DNA from: Clostridia bacterium
GTDB lineage: Bacteria > Bacillota_A > Clostridia > UBA1212 > UBA1255
Assembly (NCBI GenBank): GCA_017522515.1
Contig: JAFWZH010000133.1
Coordinates: forward strand, 1 to 64,000
Reading direction: 5' to 3'
Length of the DNA stretch: 64,000 nucleotides
Shown here piece after piece: positions 45,449-53,900 of this stretch. The notes beneath the pieces are model-generated. The model did not search any database and was not told the DNA's origin. It was given only the letters and a program-made list of their open reading frames with translations. The position numbers and the translations under genes were made by a program. Within the stretch, counting starts at the first letter, position 1; the number at the start of each line of letters is the position of its first letter.

Positions 45449-47470
45449 TCATAGCTGTACTCTCTCCGGATATTTTTTTCTGACATACTGCAAAAAATCC
45501 TCAAAAAGTTCTCTGTTTGCCAATACTTCCTTTGCCGCCTTTGATGCGATTTGCAGTATTTCCGAATCTCTGTAAAGATTTGCTATTTTAAAAGGAGGTA
45601 ATCCGTGCTGCTCTACTCCAAAAAAGTCTCCGGGGCCTCTTAATACCAAATCCTGCTCAGAAAGCTCAAAGCCATCTGTTGTTTCTTCCATAATTTTCAT
45701 TCTTTCTGTTATTTTCTCAGAAAACAAAACGCAGTATGATTGAAGGTTTCCCCTTCCTACCCTGCCACGCAATTGATGAAGCTGTGCCAATCCAAAACGT
45801 TCCGCATTTTCCACAACCATTAATACTGCATTCGGAACATCAACGCCAACCTCCACTACTGTGGTTGCAAAAAGAATTTGCGTTTTGCCGTCTTTAAAAT
45901 CTCTCATGGCACTTTCTTTTTGTGTCGATGTCATTTTGCCGTGAAGCAAGCCGCAACGTACATCCTTAAATATTCCGGCAGACAACTCGTTAAATCTTTC
46001 TGTTGCAGAATAGAGCGAAAGCTCCTCATTTTCTTCTATAATCGGGTAGACCATATAAATTTGCCTGCCCTCTCCCACCAATCTTAGGATCCAATTACAG
46101 ATCCTTTTATACATAGAATAATCTAAGGCATAAGTCTTTATGGGCAGTCTGCCTCGCGGTAATGTTTTCAAAGCAGAAATGTCCATATCTCCATATAAAA
46201 TCAATGCTAAAGTTCTGGGAATCGGTGTAGCAGTCATAACAAGCACATCAGGTGTATTTTCCTGTTCTGATAGCATTGCCCTTTGGCGAACTCCAAAACG
46301 ATGTTGTTCATCTGTTACCGCCAACCCCAACTTGCCGTATTTGACAGTCGGTTGAATAAGCGCATGTGTTCCTATTATACACTTTGCTTCCCCACTTTCT
46401 ATTGCTGACAATGTTTCTCTTTTTTCTTTTGCATTTAGTGCCCCTGTTACAAGCCACACTTTTATATTGAACGGTGATAACATTTTGCTCACAGCATTGT
46501 AGTGCTGTTCTGCCAAAATTTCCGTAGGTGCCATAAAAACAGCCTGATAGCCTGCTATTATAGCCTTAAGCATAGCAAGTACTGCCAAAACAGTTTTTCC
46601 CGAGCCCACATCGCCTATTACAAGCCTGTTCATTGTTCTGCAATCATCCATGTTGGCAGAAATCTCTCTCCAAACTTTCTTTTGCCCTTCTGTAAGCTCA
46701 AATGGCAAAACAGAAATAAACTCAGAAATTTTGTTTTCTGCTTCAGCGTTTTTAAATGAAATACCATTTTGTATTTTTTCTTCTGCATCTTTAAGCATCA
46801 GGAGCATAAGCTGCATTGTAAAAAGCTCTTCAAACTTAAACCGGCGAACACTTTCTTTTGCGGCCTCTGCATTTTCGGGAAAATGCAGATTTTTCAGAGC
46901 CACATCCCTTCGAGGCAGATTGTATTTTTCCAAAACCGGCTTAGGTAATGTTTCATAAGAGGGCGGTGCGATTTTTAAGGCCTCAGATACCATTTTCCGT
47001 AAAATGTTTTGTGTGAGTCCTTTTGTCAAAGGGTACACCGGCTGCATTGTAAAAAAACTGCTGTCCCAAGCATTGGAGTATTCCGTCGTAACCGGATTTG
47101 TCATGCTTATACCGTAATTATCGCGTGCAACCTTACCGTAGAAGGCATACAATCCGCCTACTTTAAACTGCGTTTTTACATATTGTCCGTTAAATACGGA
47201 AATTCGCATACTGCCTGTTTCATCATATATTCTTACATTAGTTACTGAAACTCTGTTGTTAACTCTGTGTACATTTACAGACTTAACATATCCTCTCACA
47301 GTAACACTCTGTTCTGCTTCCAACTGACAAATTTTGCGCACAACGCTACGGTCCTCGTAACTTTTAGGATAAAACTCGTAAAGGTCTTCTACTGTATACA
47401 CTCCCAACTTTGCCAGTTGCGCAGCTCGTATTGTTTTTACTCCTTTTAAAAATGTAACAGAAACAGACAT
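45449..47470 (-). CDS. recG: ATP-dependent DNA helicase RecG
   Basis: This 673-residue branched-DNA helicase remodels stalled forks and Holliday junctions. It has the N-terminal wedge/OB domain (about 50-170), helicase motif I RLVIGDVGSGKTVLAVLAML, motif Ia VFMAPTEILAEQHYN, the DExx box as TDEQHRFGVRQR, motif III VMTATPIPRTLAL, and motif VI QLRGRVGRG. SD GAGGTGA precedes the ATG. The gene is divergent from rsmD and shares its -35 region with it. Confidence 0.98.
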   Translation of the reverse strand: MSVSVTFLKGVKTIRAAQLAKLGVYTVEDLYEFYPKSYEDRSVVRKICQLEAEQSVTVRGYVKSVNVHRVNNRVSVTNVRIYDETGSMRISVFNGQYVKTQFKVGGLYAFYGKVARDNYGISMTNPVTTEYSNAWDSSFFTMQPVYPLTKGLTQNILRKMVSEALKIAPPSYETLPKPVLEKYNLPRRDVALKNLHFPENAEAAKESVRRFKFEELFTMQLMLLMLKDAEEKIQNGISFKNAEAENKISEFISVLPFELTEGQKKVWREISANMDDCRTMNRLVIGDVGSGKTVLAVLAMLKAIIAGYQAVFMAPTEILAEQHYNAVSKMLSPFNIKVWLVTGALNAKEKRETLSAIESGEAKCIIGTHALIQPTVKYGKLGLAVTDEQHRFGVRQRAMLSEQENTPDVLVMTATPIPRTLALILYGDMDISALKTLPRGRLPIKTYALDYSMYKRICNWILRLVGEGRQIYMVYPIIEENEELSLYSATERFNELSAGIFKDVRCGLLHGKMTSTQKESAMRDFKDGKTQILFATTVVEVGVDVPNAVLMVVENAERFGLAQLHQLRGRVGRGNLQSYCVLFSEKITERMKIMEETTDGFELSEQDLVLRGPGDFFGVEQHGLPPFKIANLYRDSEILQIASKAAKEVLANRELFEDFLQYVRKKYPERVQL

Positions 47471-47487
47471 GGTATCACCTCGGCTAC

Positions 47488-47516
47488 ATTATAATTGATT
47501 GCTTGGTCGTTGACAA
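47488..47516 (-). promoter_or_regulatory. recG promoter
   Basis: TTGTCA (47516-47511) and TATAAT (47493-47488) are 17 bp apart on the minus strand. Its -35 box lies on the same base pairs as the rsmD -35 box. Confidence 0.65.
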
Positions 47517-47538
47517 ATTTTTTAGGTAGTTTTATACT
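47510..47538 (+). promoter_or_regulatory. rsmD promoter
   Basis: TTGACA (47510-47515) and TATACT (47533-47538) are 17 bp apart, 22 bp before the rsmD start codon. Confidence 0.8.
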
Positions 47539-47560
47539 GTTTTGAGAAGAGGTGTATTAA

Positions 47561-48121
47561 ATGGTTAGAGTCATCTCCGGCACCGCCGGTGGGCTAAAAA
47601 TACAGACATTAGATTCAGAAAACACAAAGCCCACACTTGACAGAGTAAAAGAAGCTGTTTTCAGTATGTTGAGCGACGATATTTACGGTGCAACAGTATT
47701 GGATTTGTTTGCCGGCAGCGGAGCGTTGGGAATAGAGGCTCTCAGCAGAGGCGCAAAAAGATGTTTCTTCAACGACAAGAATAAATCGTGTTGCGATATT
47801 ATCCGCAAAAATCTCGTTCATACAAAATTAGACCATCTTGCACAAATTTCTTGCTCTGATTACTCAGAAACAATTGCCTCTTTCAGAAACAAAGGCGTTA
47901 AATTTGATTTGATTCTTCTCGATCCTCCATACAGTAGCGGTTTTTACGAGGAAGCTATTACGTCAATAAGCAAAAACGGTATTTTTTCTGAATACTGTAC
48001 AATTTTGTGTGAACATAGCATTGAAGATTCATTGCCTGAACAAATTGGTGCCTTTTATCACATAAAGTCTAAGAAGTATGGTACTGTTGCAGTGTCGTTA
48101 TTCAGAAATGAGGTTGATTGA
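47561..48121 (+). CDS. rsmD: 16S rRNA (guanine966-N2)-methyltransferase
   Basis: This 186-residue SAM-dependent methyltransferase modifies G966 of 16S rRNA. It begins with [17 protein letters not shown] and then carries RPT-like [17 protein letters not shown], the SAM motif [20 protein letters not shown] and the catalytic DPPY in [17 protein letters not shown] precedes the ATG. It is followed by coaD with an overlap, the usual arrangement in Firmicutes, and is divergent from recG. Confidence 0.97.
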   Translation: MVRVISGTAGGLKIQTLDSENTKPTLDRVKEAVFSMLSDDIYGATVLDLFAGSGALGIEALSRGAKRCFFNDKNKSCCDIIRKNLVHTKLDHLAQISCSDYSETIASFRNKGVKFDLILLDPPYSSGFYEEAITSISKNGIFSEYCTILCEHSIEDSLPEQIGAFYHIKSKKYGTVAVSLFRNEVD

Positions 48122-48614
48122 TTTGTTAAATTCAAATAAAAAAATCGCTGTTTATCCGGGAAGTTTCGACCCTCTTACAAATGGTCATCTTGATATAATT
48201 CACAGAGCTTCAAAGCTTTTTGACCATCTCATAGTGGGTGTTCTTACAAACAGTGCAAAGAGTCCGATTTTTACAAAAGAGGAGCGTGTAGAACTTATAC
48301 GCAAGTGTACTCTTGAATATAAAAATGTCGAGGTAAAAATGTTTAATGGTCTTCTTGTTGATTTTGTGAGAGAAAATGATGCTGTTGCTATTATCAAAGG
48401 CTTGCGTGCTGTTTCGGACTATGAATACGAACTTCAAATGGCTGCTCTTAACAAGCATATCGACCATGAAATAGAAACAGTGTTCCTTATGGCTGATATC
48501 CAAAACTCTTTCCTGAGTTCCAGCATTGTAAAAGAGCTGGCTCGCAACGGAGGTAACATAAAAGGTCTTGTACCTGATAAAATAATTGATGACATAATGA
48601 AAAAAATGTATTAA
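48108..48614 (+). CDS. coaD: Phosphopantetheine adenylyltransferase
   Basis: This enzyme makes dephospho-CoA from ATP and 4'-phosphopantetheine, the penultimate step of CoA synthesis. Motifs are [19 protein letters not shown] (nucleotide-binding GxFDxxHxGH type), [16 protein letters not shown] and [12 protein letters not shown] (the ISS-type motif). ATG 48108 overlaps rsmD by 14 bp. An in-frame TTG at 48123 has GAGG nine bases upstream and would give a 163-residue protein nearer the family norm, so the start is open between these two. Confidence 0.95.
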   Translation: MRLIDLLNSNKKIAVYPGSFDPLTNGHLDIIHRASKLFDHLIVGVLTNSAKSPIFTKEERVELIRKCTLEYKNVEVKMFNGLLVDFVRENDAVAIIKGLRAVSDYEYELQMAALNKHIDHEIETVFLMADIQNSFLSSSIVKELARNGGNIKGLVPDKIIDDIMKKMY

Positions 48615-48653
48615 AATAAATAGGACATATTAAATGCGAAGGAGATTTACAAT

Positions 48654-49193
48654 ATGGAGCTTCACACTATTGAATTATTAGACGAATTGGAAAGTATGAT
48701 AGAAAACGGCAAAAAATCCTTAATCGGCGGTCGTGTTTCCGTTGAGAAGAACGATCTTCTTACTGTTATCGAACAATTAAGAGATATTCTTCCCAGGGAA
48801 TTGATGCACGCTAATGATTTTTACAATGACAGTCGCGATGTACTTGATGCAGCTAATGTTCAAGCTGATGAAATCATTGAAAATGCTGACAAAGAAGCTG
48901 ACAAGACTATCGCACGCGCACATGAAGATGCTGCAGCAATAAGAGACGATGCTAACACAGAGGCAGACGCTATTGTAAAAGAAGCTCTTCAAAAACAAAG
49001 CGAATTGGTTGCCGCTCACGAAATAACTCGACTTGCTAACCAAGAGGCTCAGCAAATAGTTATGAAGGCAGAGCAACGCGCTACTGAGATTAAAATTGCC
49101 ACAAAGAAGTACTTAGATGAAAAGCTCAGCAACGTTGCTGATGTTCTTGCAAGAACTTATTCTGAGATTAACGAGAACAAAAAAGGTCTTTGA
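48654..49193 (+). CDS. DivIVA-like coiled-coil protein
   Basis: This 179-residue, almost wholly helical, strongly charged protein contains alanine-rich repeats such as ADEIIENADKEADKTIARAH and EADAIVKEALQKQ, predicting a long coiled coil from about 55 to 160. It sits 39 bp after coaD, where Clostridia often have a gene of this type, annotated as a DivIVA-like or cell-division initiation protein. It lacks an obvious membrane-binding DivIVA N-terminus, so a scaffold role is possible but not shown. GAAGGAG precedes the ATG and a strong terminator follows. Confidence 0.75.
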   Translation: MELHTIELLDELESMIENGKKSLIGGRVSVEKNDLLTVIEQLRDILPRELMHANDFYNDSRDVLDAANVQADEIIENADKEADKTIARAHEDAAAIRDDANTEADAIVKEALQKQSELVAAHEITRLANQEAQQIVMKAEQRATEIKIATKKYLDEKLSNVADVLARTYSEINENKKGL

Positions 49194-49215
49194 TTCATAA
49201 ATATAAAAATTAAAG

Positions 49216-49256
49216 AGCTCTGGGATTCACGTCAATGTGATTCTCAGAGCTTTTTC
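49216..49256 (+). terminator. Rho-independent terminator of the rsmD-coaD unit
   Basis: AGCTCTG (49216-49222) pairs with CAGAGCT (49245-49251), extended by GATTCAC/GTGATTC-like pairing with one mismatch and one wobble pair. TTTTTC follows. Confidence 0.9.
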
Positions 49257-49298
49257 TTACACTTTTTTACTATAAAGGCAAAATGGCGTGTGGAATTA

Positions 49299-50672
49299 TT
49301 ATTTGCCCACTCTCAGCAAAACTGCATTACCTTCAGCAAGTACTATTTCGTATGTACCATCACTGTTTTGCTCAATAAAGAAGCAGGAATGGAAAGTTTC
49401 CCATCTGCGAGTATAAGGGTTCAACCATTGCAAATTCTCGGTAAGGTCCTTAGTGATAAGTTTTCTCGGATTACCGCCATCCGAATTACCATTCATAATC
49501 ATAAAGGAACCATCATTATAAAAGCTGACCAGCATATCAATACCTTCTTTTACTTCGCCCAAAGCTCCGTGAGAAGTATATTTTTCTACACCGTTAATAA
49601 ACTCTGATGTATACGTATTATCAATAGAAAAAACTTTGTCTACGGATGTATTGTACAAAGCATCTCCGTATGCACGCGTTGTATCATTTGCATTTTGTAC
49701 CGAAACATAATGCTCTGTCGGCCTTCCTTCACCATCAACCATTGCGTTTTCCCAAGCAATGGAAGCATCTCCCGGTATAGCGTATGAAAAGAACGATAAG
49801 GATTTCAATCCGAAGAGAATTGAAAGATTTGACTGCCAACGGATTTCCGCATCTGTTACATTGGCATAATCTCCATGTTTTGTAAGAAGAACAATAACTC
49901 TTGCCTCTTTATTGTATTTTTTTGCAATTTCTGTTACCGTCACAAGATTTGCAGTAAAACCGCCTCTGTGACTCTCTGTATAATCTTCACCTAAAAGGTC
50001 GTAATAATCAAAACATATATAATCGGGATTAACTTTCTCACAGAAAGATTCAACGTATTCTTCATATGTATCTGTGCCTAACATTGCCGGCTTGGCATAG
50101 CTCGGCAAAAGATTTACAAAAATCTTGTCCTCCGGTGAAAGACGATGGATGGCATCTGCAATTTTTGCAATTCTATCAAACTTATATGCAGAAGGCTCAT
50201 CGCAAACAATCCATTCTGTAATGTTTTTACACTCAACATAATAGTCAAGAACTTCTTGAACTTTTGCATCAATTGTCTCCTGTGTCGGTTCTTCTTTAAC
50301 CTCGTATAAACCGGTAATTCTATCGTCACAAACAGCAGCTTTCAGCCCCTCAGCATCGAGAAGTTTTACTACATTTCTGATTTTAACGTAATCAGACGGA
50401 AAACGCTGTATGGGAATAGTATCAAAGCCCGCCTCCTTCATAAGTGTTATATCGTCTTTTGCAAAGTGATCTGCATCAGGACCACAATAAAACGTGATAG
50501 AATAGTCTGTATCTTCTATTGATTCGAATGTTTTAAAATCCGCAGGTACTCCATCATTCGGATTATTTTTTACCGCATCATCCTTACAGGACGAAAAAAG
50601 CGAAACGCTTAAAAGAACTATGCAAAACACCGATATGCTTTTTTTTAATATAGATTTAATATTATTTTTCAC
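49299..50672 (-). CDS. Secreted lipoprotein with glycosidase-like TIM-barrel
   Basis: This 457-residue lipoprotein has a signal peptide ending in LFSSC. Its mature part reads as a beta/alpha barrel: ITFYCGPDADH, AGFDTIPIQRFPS, TEWIVCDEPSAYKFD (a candidate acid/base Glu), KIFVNLLPSY, PDYICFDYYDL and RVIVLLTKHG, then a C-terminal beta domain. The pattern resembles GH42-like or related glycoside hydrolases, but no named family can be assigned. The start is GTG 50672 after AGAGG; a longer frame would run into sigK. It lies 86 bp after sigK on the same strand and could be a mother-cell product. Confidence 0.7.
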   Translation of the reverse strand: MKNNIKSILKKSISVFCIVLLSVSLFSSCKDDAVKNNPNDGVPADFKTFESIEDTDYSITFYCGPDADHFAKDDITLMKEAGFDTIPIQRFPSDYVKIRNVVKLLDAEGLKAAVCDDRITGLYEVKEEPTQETIDAKVQEVLDYYVECKNITEWIVCDEPSAYKFDRIAKIADAIHRLSPEDKIFVNLLPSYAKPAMLGTDTYEEYVESFCEKVNPDYICFDYYDLLGEDYTESHRGGFTANLVTVTEIAKKYNKEARVIVLLTKHGDYANVTDAEIRWQSNLSILFGLKSLSFFSYAIPGDASIAWENAMVDGEGRPTEHYVSVQNANDTTRAYGDALYNTSVDKVFSIDNTYTSEFINGVEKYTSHGALGEVKEGIDMLVSFYNDGSFMIMNGNSDGGNPRKLITKDLTENLQWLNPYTRRWETFHSCFFIEQNSDGTYEIVLAEGNAVLLRVGK

Positions 50673-50758
50673 ACTTATCGCCTCTGATATAAAATTACAC
50701 CATAGTGATAATATAATAAATATTTGAACAAATTGCAAGAAAATAATATTATTTAATG

Positions 50759-51424
50759 TCAGCTTTTTAAAGCTTCTCTTAACTTTTCTATTGCTCTTTT
50801 TTCCAATCTTGAGATATAGGAACGAGAGCAATTCAAAAGCTTTCCTACTTCTTTTTGCGTAAGCTCCGCACAAGAAAAATCCGGTTCATTTAATCCGTAA
50901 CGCAATGTAAGAATTTCCTTTTCCCTGTCCGTCAAAACACGTGACATAACGGAATACAGTCTCGTTGCTTGAAAATGTGAGTCAATTTCGTCTATCATTT
51001 CCGTATCGTCATCACAAAGCAAATCCATTATAACAATCTCATTTCCCTCTTTATCTGTGCCGACAGGATCGTTCATTGAAACTTCATTACCATACTTTTT
51101 GCCGGAACGTATATACATCAGCATTTCGTTCTCTATACATCTCACTGCATATGTACCAAGCTTGTTGCCCTTCTCCGCTTTAAAAGTGGAAACAGCCTTT
51201 ATCAATCCTATTGTGCCTACGGAAATCAACTCCTCCGCCGGCAGTGTTGCAGATGCATATTTTTTTGCCACATGCGCAACCAAACGCAAATTATGCTCTA
51301 TGAGAGCATTCCTCGCATATTCTTTTTCTCTTTCAGTACCGTTAAAATATTTATCTGTATATTTTGATTCTTCCTCTGCCGTCAAGGGCTTTGGAAAGAG
51401 ATTGTTATTTCCCGAAAAATTCAT
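50759..51424 (-). CDS. sigK: RNA polymerase sporulation sigma factor SigK, without pro-sequence
   Basis: This late mother-cell sigma factor has 221 residues. Region 2 contains RNALIEHNLRLVAHVAKKY, EELISVGTIGLIKAVSTF and YAVRCIENEMLMYIR. GTDKEGNEI is a SigK-type stretch, and region 4 ends CSRSYISRLEKRAIEKL. The start ATG 51424 has AGAGGTGG just upstream. From this start only about six residues precede NNLFPKPL, so the roughly 20-residue pro-sequence of Bacillus SigK is missing, as in Clostridioides difficile. The gene is uninterrupted, with no skin-type element. An in-frame extension to 51574 has no ribosome-binding site. Confidence 0.9.
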   Translation of the reverse strand: MNFSGNNNLFPKPLTAEEESKYTDKYFNGTEREKEYARNALIEHNLRLVAHVAKKYASATLPAEELISVGTIGLIKAVSTFKAEKGNKLGTYAVRCIENEMLMYIRSGKKYGNEVSMNDPVGTDKEGNEIVIMDLLCDDDTEMIDEIDSHFQATRLYSVMSRVLTDREKEILTLRYGLNEPDFSCAELTQKEVGKLLNCSRSYISRLEKRAIEKLREALKS

Positions 51425-51624
51425 ATGCCACCTCTTTAGAAACTTTTCTATGAGCAATATATGAATTTTTGCAGGTCGTCTGTGTCTGTCAGATAATAAA
51501 AAATATGAAAATTTATTATAAAAATTACATTTTAGACATACAAAAAACATTATATGTGTTATAAAATTATACATACCATGATATTGGCATTTTAGAATTA
51601 ATTTATGTTATTTAGGATTGTGTT

Positions 51625-52722
51625 ATGAGAAAAAATATACTTTTCCACAAATTACTTGCTGTTTTTTGCGATTTAATAATCGCAGGTGTTTTGTTGTGCA
51701 TATTTGCACTTTTTCACCATGTTATTCCGCAAAAAGGAAATACGGAGAATGCTCTTGCAATTCCAAAACCAACCTCAAGTATTCCTGCTTTTTCGTTGCC
51801 GGGTATTAGCACTCCGCAAGTACATACTCCTACACTCATCACAACGCCAAAAGCTACTGCGACTATTCCGTATGCCGCAGAAAAAACGCCTGACTCAACG
51901 ACGCCAACAGCCACACAGACAATACAGCCAACCGACGTAAAAACTCCGGAGCCGACTGTCATGCAGACGCCTTCTGTTATACAAACAGAGACCTCTTACA
52001 GAAGTAATAATATTGTTGTTAATATGAAAACCGTACAAACCGGTTCCGGAAAGTCAATCATAACATATCATGTGGCAGATATATATGTTGCGAATGTAGA
52101 ATGCTTACGTTCTGCTTTTGCAGAGCAAACTTACGGACAAAATTATGCGCAAAGTGTTTTAAACCAAGATAAAGAAAATAATGCTGTGGTCGCTATTTCC
52201 GGCGATTCCTATGGTTTGTCTGACACGGGAATTGTGCTCAGGAACGGTATTCTTTATAAATTCGACAACACAGGCAGCGATATATGCGTACTTTATTACG
52301 ACGGTCGAATGGAAACTCTTTCCCCCGGAGAATATACAAAGGAAAGTCTTATCGCAAGCGGAGCTTATCAAGTATGGAGTTTTGGACCGGGGTTACTTGA
52401 CGAAAGCGGCAAAGCAAAAACAAGATTCAATGCTGATAAATACATTACAAAAAGTCACCCACGTGCTTCTATAGGATATTATGCACCGGGACATTATGTT
52501 TTTGTATTGGTAGACGGCAGACAGGACGGCTATTCAACAGGCATGACGCTTACTGAACTGGCAGAACTTTACGAAGAACTGGGCTGCGCTGCTGCATATA
52601 ATCTTGACGGAGGAATCAGTGCTGTTATGACTTTTAACGATAACATATTTTCCCATCCTGCAAGAACAAGAGATGTAAGCGATATTATTTATGTTGGTGA
52701 AATTTTACAATCGGGAGAATAA
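51625..52722 (+). CDS. Phosphodiester glycosidase-family surface protein
   Basis: This 365-residue protein has one N-terminal membrane helix (about 10-32), a Thr/Pro-rich linker (about 45-125) and a C-terminal NAGPA-type (PF09992) domain from about 135. Hallmarks of that domain are VAISGDSYGLSDTGIVLRNG, PRASIGYYAPGHYVFVLVDG and CAAAYNLDGGISAVM, followed by a late RDVSDIIYVG. The domain was named after the enzyme that uncovers mannose-6-phosphate; bacterial members act on envelope or exopolysaccharide phosphodiesters. A small membrane gene follows two bases later. It is divergent from sigK. Confidence 0.88.
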   Translation: MRKNILFHKLLAVFCDLIIAGVLLCIFALFHHVIPQKGNTENALAIPKPTSSIPAFSLPGISTPQVHTPTLITTPKATATIPYAAEKTPDSTTPTATQTIQPTDVKTPEPTVMQTPSVIQTETSYRSNNIVVNMKTVQTGSGKSIITYHVADIYVANVECLRSAFAEQTYGQNYAQSVLNQDKENNAVVAISGDSYGLSDTGIVLRNGILYKFDNTGSDICVLYYDGRMETLSPGEYTKESLIASGAYQVWSFGPGLLDESGKAKTRFNADKYITKSHPRASIGYYAPGHYVFVLVDGRQDGYSTGMTLTELAELYEELGCAAAYNLDGGISAVMTFNDNIFSHPARTRDVSDIIYVGEILQSGE

Positions 52723-52724
52723 AT

Positions 52725-52928
52725 ATGAAAACGGATAAAAAAGTTCTGAATATAATAAAAAAAATACTGCCGCATTTAATTTTTATTTTAGCGGCAATAC
52801 TTATAGTTTTGTTAATTGTAGATTATTTTAATCCTTTGATGAAATTTTTAGACAATAACATGGCTTACGGTGTTATGTGGGCACTTTGCATTCTGTCTGT
52901 TCTGCACTTTATTATTTTGCTTATTTAA
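52725..52928 (+). CDS. Small two-helix membrane protein
   Basis: This 67-residue protein has a basic N-terminus MKTDKKVLNIIKKILPH and two hydrophobic helices (about 17-35 and 45-66). I do not recognise a family. It begins two bases after the stop codon of the phosphodiester glycosidase gene and is preceded by GGGAG, so the two are very probably cotranslated. It may help that protein or the membrane stage of its pathway. It converges with rluA one base away. Confidence 0.6.
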   Translation: MKTDKKVLNIIKKILPHLIFILAAILIVLLIVDYFNPLMKFLDNNMAYGVMWALCILSVLHFIILLI

Positions 52929-52929
52929 A

Positions 52930-53895
52930 TCAAAGCTTCTCGTCAAAAAAATCGCAACAAACACTTTGTTCCCATTCAGACGGAGGTGCAACCTTAAATA
53001 TCATTTTCTTTCCTGTCACAGGATGAATTATTTCTATTTTATATGCATGCAATAATTGGTGAGGTGCATTACAAACCAAACCATCATACATAGTGTCTCC
53101 TATTATGGGAAAACCCGAATAACTGCTGTGCAATCTTATCTGATGAGTTCTGCCCGTCTCCAATAAGTACTCAACCACCGCACACGGAATATTTAATTGT
53201 TTTACGCAATCCACACACACTGTTTTATAATGAGTAACTGCCCTTGCTCCGCCCTGATCTATTTTGCGTTTTATTATGCTGTCGTAATCTCTTGAAATAG
53301 GAGCATCGATTGTTCCCGCTAAAACTTTAGGCGCAGGCGATACTGCCGCCAAATAATATTTTTTCATTATACCGTTCTGACTTTGTATTTTTAATGCTTC
53401 CTGTACGTACCCGTTTCTGGCAATTATTACTATGCCGGTAGTATCCTTATCAAGACGCCCCACCAAGTGAGCATCTGTAAAAATTCCTTTTTGTTGCCAA
53501 TAATACATCAAATAATTAAGCAAAGTACAGCTTTGGTGACTGCAAGTAGGGTGAATAACAGTATTTGCCGGCTTATTTATCACAATAAAAGCATCGTCCT
53601 CATACAAAATATCAAGGCAGCCTTCTTCAGGGGTTATGTCAGGCGGTTTTATATCTGCAGCATTTTCAAGACAATTAAGAAGCACAGTTACTATTTGTCC
53701 CTCTTTTACCAAAGCAGTCCCTCTTACCACCTCATTATCAAGCAGTATACCTCTGTTGTATTTAAGAACTTTTATCATACCCGATGCAATCCTAAGACGC
53801 TCTTTTAGAAGATATTGTACCTCTCGCCCTTCGTCTTTTGATTGCACTGTATAAAAAAGTCTGTCTGTTTGAACCGTTTGCTCCATATTTTCCAT
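52930..53895 (-). CDS. RluA-family pseudouridine synthase
   Basis: This 321-residue rRNA/tRNA uridine isomerase has an S4-like N-terminal part (YLLKERLRIASGMIKVLKYN) and the catalytic motif HLVGRLDKDTTGIVIIARN with the essential Asp. Later motifs are ARAVTHYKTV and TGRTHQIRLHSSYSGFPIIG. RluD or RluC-type target specificity cannot be told. It follows rqcH by five bases, so both likely form one translation-quality unit. Confidence 0.93.
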   Translation of the reverse strand: MENMEQTVQTDRLFYTVQSKDEGREVQYLLKERLRIASGMIKVLKYNRGILLDNEVVRGTALVKEGQIVTVLLNCLENAADIKPPDITPEEGCLDILYEDDAFIVINKPANTVIHPTCSHQSCTLLNYLMYYWQQKGIFTDAHLVGRLDKDTTGIVIIARNGYVQEALKIQSQNGIMKKYYLAAVSPAPKVLAGTIDAPISRDYDSIIKRKIDQGGARAVTHYKTVCVDCVKQLNIPCAVVEYLLETGRTHQIRLHSSYSGFPIIGDTMYDGLVCNAPHQLLHAYKIEIIHPVTGKKMIFKVAPPSEWEQSVCCDFFDEKL

Positions 53896-53900
53896 ATAAA

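Noticed and set aside
50673..50873. Longer start of the glycosidase-like lipoprotein
   Set aside because: It would overlap the end of sigK and push the signal peptide into the interior. GTG 50672 has AGAGG at a good distance.
51425..51574. Fifty-codon extension as a SigK pro-sequence
   Set aside because: It is longer than known pro-sequences and has no ribosome-binding site, and AGAGGTGG sits before ATG 51424. It is kept as a possible alternative in the findings.
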